Assembly: GCF_043575855.1 (NCBI RefSeq)
Contig: NZ_CP144375.1
Location: 10,850,001 to 10,914,000, forward strand
From: Kutzneria buriramensis
Lineage (GTDB): Bacteria > Actinomycetota > Actinomycetes > Mycobacteriales > Pseudonocardiaceae
DNA: 64,000 nt
Reading direction: 5' to 3'
Under the pieces are notes generated by a model. The model made no database searches. It was not told the DNA's origin and was given only the letters and a program-made list of their open reading frames with translations. Of this stretch, positions 58,829 through 64,000 are shown piece by piece (within the stretch, counting starts at the first letter, position 1; the number at the start of each line of letters is the position of its first letter). The translations under genes were made by a program, and so were the position numbers.

Positions 58829-61369
58829 ATGACCCTGACGGTGAGTTCGACCCCGGCTGGACTGTCCACCCGGGAAGCACAGCGCCGCCTCCAGCAGTAC
58901 GGCCCGAACGCGCTTCCGCAGCGGTCGACGCGCCGATGGTGGCGCGACCTGGTCAAGCAGTTCACCCACCCGCTGGCGCTGCTGCTGTGGATGGCGGCCG
59001 CGCTGTCGGCGGCGTCCGGATCGACCGAGCTGGCGATCGCGATCCTGGTCGTCATCGTCCTGAACGCCCTGCTCGCCTTCGTGCAGGAGCAGCAGGCCGA
59101 GCACGCCGTCGAGGCGCTCGGGCGCTACCTCCCTCAGCACGCGTGGGTGCTCCGCGACGGGCACCGCCAGCAGGTGCTGGCCATCGACCTGGTGCCCGAC
59201 GACGTGCTGCTGATCGAGGAGGGCGACCGGGTCTCGGCCGACGCGCGCCTGGTCGAGGGCGTCGTCGAAGTGGACAACTCGGCCCTGACCGGCGAATCCG
59301 CGCCGGTGCTGCGCGACGCGTCGTCGGCCGACGACGCCGAGCATCCGCTGGACTCGCCGGTGCGGGTGTTCAGCGGGACCGTCTGCACGGAGGGCTCGGC
59401 GAAGGCGCTGGTGGTCGGGACCGGCGCGCACACGGAACTCGGGCGCATCGCGGCGCTGTCGCAGCGCGTGCATGTCGACGAGAGTCCGCTCGAGCGCCAG
59501 GTGCGCCGCGTGGCGTGGCTGATCGCCATCGTCGCGGTGGGGGCCGGCGTGGCCTTTCTTCCGCTCGGCCTCGTCGCCGGGCTGTCGCTGGGGGCGGCGC
59601 TGCTGTTCGCGATCGGCCTGCTCGTGGCGAACGTGCCCGAGGGCCTGCTGCCCACGATCACGTTGGCGCTGGCCGTCGGCGTGCGGTCGATGGCCCGCCG
59701 GGGCGCGGTGGTGAAGCGGCTGTCGGCGGTGGAGACGCTCGGCTCGACGACGGTGATCTGCACCGACAAGACCGGCACGCTGACCGCGAACTCGATGCAC
59801 GTCGTCGAGGCGAGACCGGAGTCGCCGGCGCTGGCGGACGCGTTGTTCCGCTGCGGCACCGCCGACGACACCACCGGCGACCCGACGGAGGTGGCGCTGC
59901 TGCGCTACGCCCGGGAAGCCGGTGCGCAGTCCGATGTGGCCATTCGCGACCGGGAGCGGTTGGCGCTCAACAGGTTCGACCCCAGACGCAAGATGATGTC
60001 CACGGTGGACATCAACGGCATCCACGTGAAGGGCGCGCCGGAGGCGGTGTTGAGCCGGTGCGTCGGTGACGTGTCGGCGCTGCGTCGGCACGCCGAGGAG
60101 CTGGAGAGTCGTGGCCTACGGGTGCTCGCCGTAGCGACGAAGCCGCTGTCCAGCAGAGACGTTCCCCCGCAGCAGGATGCCGAGTCCGGGCTGACCGCAG
60201 TCGGGGTGGTCGGCCTGCTCGACCCGCCGCGCCCGGAGGTCGCGGCCGCGGTCGAGGCCGTGCACGCCGCCGGGATCAAGGTCCACGTGGTCACCGGCGA
60301 CAACGGCCACACCGCCGCCGAGATCGCTCGTCAGGTCGGCATCGGCGCCGACCGCGTGGTCGACGGCCTGGTGGTGGACCGGATGCCGGAGGACCAGCTG
60401 GACCGGCTGCTCGCCGACCAGGGTGAGATCGTGTTCGCCCGGTCCACCCCGGAGACCAAGCTGCGCATCGCGGACGCGTTGCGGCACAAGGGCGAGGTCG
60501 TCGCGATGACCGGCGACGGCGTGAACGACGCGCCGGCCCTGCGCCGCGCCGACATCGGCGTGGCGATGGGCGCCGCCGGCACCGACGTGGCCCGGGAGGC
60601 CGCGACGCTGGTGCTCACCGACGACAACTTCGCCACCATCGCCGCCGGCATCGAGGAGGGCCGGCGCGTGTTCGACAACGTGCGCAAGTTCATCCTCTAC
60701 ATCTTCGTGCACGCCATCCCGGAAGTGTTGCCCTTCCTGGTGTTCGCGCTCGCCGGCGGCCTCGTGCCGCTGCCGCTGGGCGTGCTCCAGATCCTCGCGA
60801 TCGACCTCGGCACGGACACGTTGCCGGCGCTGGCGCTGAGCCGTGAGCCGGCCGAACCCGGCCTGATGACGCTGCCGCCGCGGTCCCGCCGCGAGGGTGT
60901 GATCACCAAGCACCTGCTGTGGCGGGCCTGGGGCCTGATGGGCCTCACCGCCGGAATCCTGGTGCTGCTGGCATTCTTCACGGTGTTGTTGGCCGGAGGG
61001 TGGCATCCCGGTGACCCGGTTGGCGTGGGCGCGCCCCTGCACCAGGTCTACCTGGAGGCGACCACCGCCACCTTCGCCGGCATCGTCGCCTGCCAGGTCG
61101 GCACCGCCTTCGCGGCCCGCACGGAGTGGGCGTCGCTGTGGTCCATCGGCGTGACCACCAACCGCGCGCTGCTGGTTGGCATCGCGTTCGAGCTGGCCTT
61201 CACCGCAGCCCTGGTGTACGCGCCGCCGTTGCAGGCGGTGTTCGGCACGGCGGCACTGCCGCCGTGGGTGCTGTTGATGTTGGTGCCCTTCCCCGTCGTG
61301 GTGTGGGGCGTGGACGAACTCAACCGGTGGCGTCGGCGCCGCCGGTCCGGACAAGTGAGGACGACATGA
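58829..61369 (+). CDS. P2-type cation-transporting ATPase (CtpF-like)
   Basis: An 846-residue P-type ATPase. N-terminal cation-ATPase segment, actuator T-G-E-S (154-157), phosphorylated Asp313 in C-T-D-K-T-G-T-L-T, M-T-G-D-G-V-N-D-A-P and ten or so membrane helices. Helix 4 reads V-A-N-V-P-E-G-L-L-P-T, the Na,K/Ca-ATPase-like form. Mycobacterial CtpF, a DosR-regulon member, is the closest known analogue. The ion cannot be fixed from sequence. The ATG at 58829 is chosen because the cation-ATPase N-terminal segment starts right after it; a C-rich upstream stretch is off-family. The USP gene overlaps its stop as ATGA. Confidence 0.9.
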   Translation: MTLTVSSTPAGLSTREAQRRLQQYGPNALPQRSTRRWWRDLVKQFTHPLALLLWMAAALSAASGSTELAIAILVVIVLNALLAFVQEQQAEHAVEALGRYLPQHAWVLRDGHRQQVLAIDLVPDDVLLIEEGDRVSADARLVEGVVEVDNSALTGESAPVLRDASSADDAEHPLDSPVRVFSGTVCTEGSAKALVVGTGAHTELGRIAALSQRVHVDESPLERQVRRVAWLIAIVAVGAGVAFLPLGLVAGLSLGAALLFAIGLLVANVPEGLLPTITLALAVGVRSMARRGAVVKRLSAVETLGSTTVICTDKTGTLTANSMHVVEARPESPALADALFRCGTADDTTGDPTEVALLRYAREAGAQSDVAIRDRERLALNRFDPRRKMMSTVDINGIHVKGAPEAVLSRCVGDVSALRRHAEELESRGLRVLAVATKPLSSRDVPPQQDAESGLTAVGVVGLLDPPRPEVAAAVEAVHAAGIKVHVVTGDNGHTAAEIARQVGIGADRVVDGLVVDRMPEDQLDRLLADQGEIVFARSTPETKLRIADALRHKGEVVAMTGDGVNDAPALRRADIGVAMGAAGTDVAREAATLVLTDDNFATIAAGIEEGRRVFDNVRKFILYIFVHAIPEVLPFLVFALAGGLVPLPLGVLQILAIDLGTDTLPALALSREPAEPGLMTLPPRSRREGVITKHLLWRAWGLMGLTAGILVLLAFFTVLLAGGWHPGDPVGVGAPLHQVYLEATTATFAGIVACQVGTAFAARTEWASLWSIGVTTNRALLVGIAFELAFTAALVYAPPLQAVFGTAALPPWVLLMLVPFPVVVWGVDELNRWRRRRRSGQVRTT

Positions 61370-61773
61370 TAGTTGTGGGTATCGACGGCACCGAGGTGTC
61401 GAAGAACGCGTTGGAATGGGCCGTGCGCGAGGGTGCGGTCCGGCAGACGTCGGTGCACGTGGTGCACGCCTGGCGGTACGACCCGATGACGGATCTGCTG
61501 CCCAGTCAGCAGATCAAGGAGGACTCCACCGAGCTGCTGGCGCGCGAGGTCGCGCTGGTCACCGGCACGCCCCGCACGGACAACGTCAGCTACTCCAGCG
61601 TCCAGGGGGACGCCGCACGCGTGCTGCACGAGGTCAGCGAGGGCGCGGACATGCTCGTGCTGGGCAGCCACCAGCGCAACGCGCTCGGCGAGGTGCTGCT
61701 CGGCTCGGTGAGCCGCGAATGCGTGCGGCACGCGACCTGCCCGGTCGTGGTCGTGCCGGCCGCAGGGTCCTAA
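61366..61773 (+). CDS. Single-domain universal stress protein
   Basis: A 135-residue UspA protein: V-V-G-I-D-G-T-E-V-S-K-N-A-L-E-W-A start and L-V-L-G-S-H-Q-R-N-A-L-G-E-V-L-L-G-S-V-S near the end. The nucleotide loop has G-S-H-Q-R-N in place of the usual G-x-x-G-x-G, but the downstream L-L-G-S-V-S is kept. The ATG overlaps the ATPase stop and has GAGG 5 bases upstream, so it is co-translated with the pump, as for Rv1996/Rv1997 neighbours in the DosR regulon. Confidence 0.9.
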   Translation: MIVVGIDGTEVSKNALEWAVREGAVRQTSVHVVHAWRYDPMTDLLPSQQIKEDSTELLAREVALVTGTPRTDNVSYSSVQGDAARVLHEVSEGADMLVLGSHQRNALGEVLLGSVSRECVRHATCPVVVVPAAGS

Positions 61774-61787
61774 GTCCTGGTCAGGTC

Positions 61788-61820
61788 GGGACCTCGGCCG
61801 TGGCCTACGGCCCTGGGACC
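61788..61820. promoter_or_regulatory. DevR-box candidates upstream of the Rv1733c-like gene
   Basis: GGGACCTCGGCCGT (61788-61801) and, on the other strand, GGGCCGTAGGCCAC each match 8 to 9 of 14 core positions. They overlap in an almost palindromic stretch, 64-96 bp upstream of the ATG at 61884. The weaker matches and GC-rich context make this tentative. Confidence 0.45.
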
Positions 61821-61883
61821 GACCGCCGCTTCCCGCGACGCTGAATGCGACGAATTCGGCGACACGGCGGGAGAGTGGTGACG

Positions 61884-62438
61884 ATGAACCCGGTGCTGCG
61901 GCTGGCCCGCCAGGTGGGATTCGGACGCAACGAACTGCGCCGGCCGGTGGACCGGGTCGACGGCCTCGTCGTCGGATTGGCGGTCCTGGTCGGCGCGGCC
62001 ATCGTCGCCGCGGGGGCTCTGTTCGGACTCCGCCTGGCGACCTACGAGTCGGGCGTCGCGACCCAGCAGCAGGCCACCCGGACCGCGACGACCGCGGTGC
62101 TGCTGGCGGACTCAGGCACCGCGCCGACCGCGCTGGCCCGCTGGAAGACCGCGGACGGCACGAACCACAGCGGCCCGGTCACGGTCATGCCGCAGCAGCA
62201 TGCGGGGGCATCGGTCCGGATCTGGACCAATGCCGCCGGCGCGGCCGTGGACCGTCCGATCGGGACACTCGACATCGTCCTGATGGTGGCCGTCGCGCTC
62301 GGCGGCGGCATGACCGTCGCTTTCCTTCTGTTGCGGGGCCTGCTGTTCCTGGTGCGCCTGCCGATCCAGCGGTGGAGCGCCCACACCTGGGACCAGGACT
62401 GGGCGCGGACCGCGCCCCGGTGGAAGCAGTGGCGGTGA
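61884..62438 (+). CDS. Rv1733c-family membrane protein
   Basis: A 184-residue protein with two membrane helices (about 32-55 and 130-152). The N-terminus N-E-L-R-R-P-V-D-R-V-D-G and the soluble loop G-P-V-T-V-M-P...S-V-R-I-W-T-N-A-A-G-A-A-V-D-R-P match the mycobacterial Rv1733c family, whose members are DosR-induced antigens of unknown function. The ATG at 61884 has a GGGAGAG site. It heads a run of three small genes. Confidence 0.82.
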   Translation: MNPVLRLARQVGFGRNELRRPVDRVDGLVVGLAVLVGAAIVAAGALFGLRLATYESGVATQQQATRTATTAVLLADSGTAPTALARWKTADGTNHSGPVTVMPQQHAGASVRIWTNAAGAAVDRPIGTLDIVLMVAVALGGGMTVAFLLLRGLLFLVRLPIQRWSAHTWDQDWARTAPRWKQWR

Positions 62439-62444
62439 GTGGCG

Positions 62445-62849
62445 ATGCGTGGACGTGACGGGGATCCGTGGCTGCTGGCGTTGGCCGGTCTGGACGCGCT
62501 GATCGCGCTGCTCGCGGTGTGGGGCGGCCTCGAACTGGCCGTCGGAGCGGCGGCCTTCCAGCTGCCGACGGAGTGGATCGCGCCGCTGGGACTGCGCAGC
62601 TGGCTGCTCCCGGGCATCGCCCTGATCGCGCTGATCGGCGGGCCCATGGCCGTCGCCGCCGTCGCCAGCTGGCAGGGCATCCGCCACGCCGCCGCGACGT
62701 CGATCGCCGCCGGCGTGATCCTGCTCGGGTGGCTGGCGCTCCAGTTCGTCCTGTTCGGACTCCAGGTGCCGGTCCAGATCATCACGGCGGTCCTCGCCCT
62801 GGCGGTCGTGTCCATCGGGGTCGTCGCGGCGAGGACACGCCATGTCTGA
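62445..62849 (+). CDS. Four-helix membrane protein in the dormancy island
   Basis: A 134-residue membrane protein with four hydrophobic helices (about 10-30, 46-65, 78-98, 105-125) and short loops. It has no motif I recognise. The ATG at 62445 is 6 bp after the Rv1733c-like stop (GTG at 62439 is an alternative), and its stop overlaps the CBS gene by 8 bp. It is therefore part of one translation unit with its neighbours, and probably a membrane component of the dormancy response. Confidence 0.68.
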   Translation: MRGRDGDPWLLALAGLDALIALLAVWGGLELAVGAAAFQLPTEWIAPLGLRSWLLPGIALIALIGGPMAVAAVASWQGIRHAAATSIAAGVILLGWLALQFVLFGLQVPVQIITAVLALAVVSIGVVAARTRHV

Positions 62850-63180
62850 CACCGCCCGGACGTTGATGCGGAAGGTGCCGGCGGTTGAGCCGGACACCGA
62901 GGTGTCGGAGGCGATCCGGCTGATGCGACGCCTGCACGTGCACCACCTGCCGGTGGTCGAACAGCGCCACTGCGTCGGCCTGGTGGGGGAGCAGGAGCTG
63001 GCCGATGCCATCGGTCCCGATGACCTCGTCGGCCTGCTGTGCCGGCGACCCGCGCCCTGCGTGTCGCCGGACGCGGACCGCCGCCACATCGACGAGCAGC
63101 TGCGCCGCGACCACACCGACGCGCTCGGCGTGGTCGACGGCGTGCACCTCGTCGGCCTGCTCGAAGGAGACCAGCTGTGA
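62842..63180 (+). CDS. CBS-pair protein, short
   Basis: A 112-residue protein made only of a degenerate CBS pair: L-M-R-K-V-P-A-V-E-P, then H-H-L-P-V-V-E-Q-R and V-G-L-V-G-E-Q-E-L-A; the second CBS has C-V-S-P-D-A-D and L-G-V-V-D-G-V-H-L-V-G-L-L-E. It lacks the BON part of the other two CBS proteins. Overlaps the preceding gene by 8 bp. It is likely to bind a nucleotide and act as a small sensor or partner. Confidence 0.8.
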   Translation: MSDTARTLMRKVPAVEPDTEVSEAIRLMRRLHVHHLPVVEQRHCVGLVGEQELADAIGPDDLVGLLCRRPAPCVSPDADRRHIDEQLRRDHTDALGVVDGVHLVGLLEGDQL

Positions 63181-63253
63181 CCGAGCTTGCGAGGGCGCCG
63201 TTCAGTACAGGGACCTGGGTCGCGGACCCGCCGAGAGCTGGCGAGGTGGGACT

Positions 63254-64000
63254 GTGACTGACTGGACCGAGGACGAGACCGCCGCGATCGTGCGGGCCGC
63301 GCGCGGCGCGCCCGTGCTGTGTCACGAGCAACCGTGGGTGCTGGAGACGACGGGACACCAGGTCGAACTCCGCGAGGTGATCGGCGGCGAGCGTCGCGAC
63401 ACCGCCGGCATCGACCGGCTGCTGTCCTGCGGTACCGCGCTGGTCAACGTCGTGCTGGCCATCCGTGCCCTCGGTTGGGACGTCGCCGTCGGCCTCGATG
63501 GCGGGCATCGCGAGCCCGATCTGGTCGCCCGGATCACGACCGGGCGCAGCGATCCGGCGAGCCCGTGCGAGCTGGAGCTGTACCGGAGCATCACCGCCCC
63601 GGACGTGACGCACCGCGGTCACGGCGGTGCGGAGGAACTGAGCCGCCTGATCGGCATCTCCCGGTTCCACACTGCAAGGCTCGAACCGGTCGGCGGCGCC
63701 GCGTTCGCGGCCATCCTGCACGACGCGAGCCGGCAGCTGGACGGCGACCGGCGGTGCGCGGCCGAGCTCATCCCCTGGCAGCGGCAGTTCGTGCCCGCCG
63801 GGCCGGCGACCCGCCGAGAATTGATCCGGGAGCTGACCGATCGCCTTGCCACGCAGCCGATGTTCGTGGTCGTCACCGAGACCGACACGCGCGCGAACCA
63901 CGTGCTCGCCGGCGCGGTGACGCAGGTGGCGATGCTGGCCGCGCCGGGACTCGGCTTCATTCCGCACCCGATCGTGCGGCCCATGCACCTGCGGGACACG
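63254..64000 (+). CDS. Acg-type nitroreductase, partial at window edge
   Basis: An open frame from GTG at 63254 runs off the window (249 codons seen, no stop). It has the Acg-family features A-A-R-G-A-P-V-L-C-H-E-Q-P-W, then L-L-S-C-G-T-A-L-V-N-V-V-L-A-I-R-A-L-G-W, and V-V-V-T-E-T-D-T-R in the C-terminal half seen. Compared with the 53921-54940 copy the N-terminal A-P-S-x-x-N-x-Q-P-W is altered to A-P-V-L-C-H-E-Q-P-W, replacing the Asn. A GAGGTGG site precedes the start. The 63181-63253 gap has no gene. Confidence 0.82.
   Translation, partial: MTDWTEDETAAIVRAARGAPVLCHEQPWVLETTGHQVELREVIGGERRDTAGIDRLLSCGTALVNVVLAIRALGWDVAVGLDGGHREPDLVARITTGRSDPASPCELELYRSITAPDVTHRGHGGAEELSRLIGISRFHTARLEPVGGAAFAAILHDASRQLDGDRRCAAELIPWQRQFVPAGPATRRELIRELTDRLATQPMFVVVTETDTRANHVLAGAVTQVAMLAAPGLGFIPHPIVRPMHLRDT

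Noticed and set aside
1..64000. tRNA genes, rRNA genes, CRISPR arrays, insertion sequences
   Set aside because: No cloverleaf, regular spacer-repeat pattern, transposase or terminal repeats were seen on reading both strands.

Overview
The window is high-GC DNA with dense genes, four-base ATGA/GTGA start-stop overlaps, GTG and TTG starts and many secreted proteins. This is typical of a filamentous actinomycete. The gene content (F420-type oxidoreductase, XRE/NB-ARC/TPR regulators, a DevR/DosR dormancy set, MNIO-TIGR04222 pair) suggests a soil member of the Pseudonocardiales or a relative; the order is an inference. No tRNA, rRNA, CRISPR array or insertion sequence was seen.

Layout. 1-6.5 kb: a YcnI-type copper protein, a secreted cutinase-like polyester hydrolase, a large LuxR-type (LAL) regulator, and a GH75 chitosanase behind a palindromic operator. 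6.7-14.2 kb: a fructan-use locus (LacI regulator, sugar ABC importer without its own ATPase, one cytoplasmic and one secreted GH32 enzyme) ending in a strong terminator. 14.6-17.3 kb: four small secreted cell-surface or cell-wall proteins. 17.4-22.2 kb: an XRE/NB-ARC/TPR regulator, then a translationally coupled pair made of a membrane protein with a four-cysteine Cys-Gly-Gly-Gly tail and a DUF692/MNIO iron oxidase. 22.4-27.7 kb: a giant Ser/Thr kinase-STAND-WD40 protein and an FHA-like partner. 27.8-38.5 kb: an F420-type oxidoreductase, a 2063-residue RHS/PA14 protein behind a SARP-like triple heptamer promoter, a tiny convergent ORF, a second XRE/NB-ARC/TPR regulator behind a perfect 24-bp hairpin, and a frameshifted secreted-protein pseudogene. 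38.7-44.3 kb: DoxX, a ferric-reductase-like flavocytochrome with an FMN-binding partner, a two-component system and small membrane or secreted proteins.

44.4-64.0 kb is a dormancy island closely parallel to the mycobacterial DosR regulon. It has universal stress proteins, phosphoketolase plus acetate kinase, DoxX, a PNPOx-like protein, a GNAT/acyl-CoA synthetase fusion, CBS-BON proteins, two Acg-type nitroreductases, a heme-GAF sensor kinase (DosS/DosT-like), a DosR-like response regulator, a CtpF-like P-type ATPase and an Rv1733c-like membrane protein. GGGxCxxxxGxCC-type DevR-box candidates sit in several of its promoters. The likely logic is that the GAF kinase senses O2/NO/redox through heme, phosphorylates the DosR homologue, and this switches on fermentation to acetate, stress proteins and ion transport under hypoxia.
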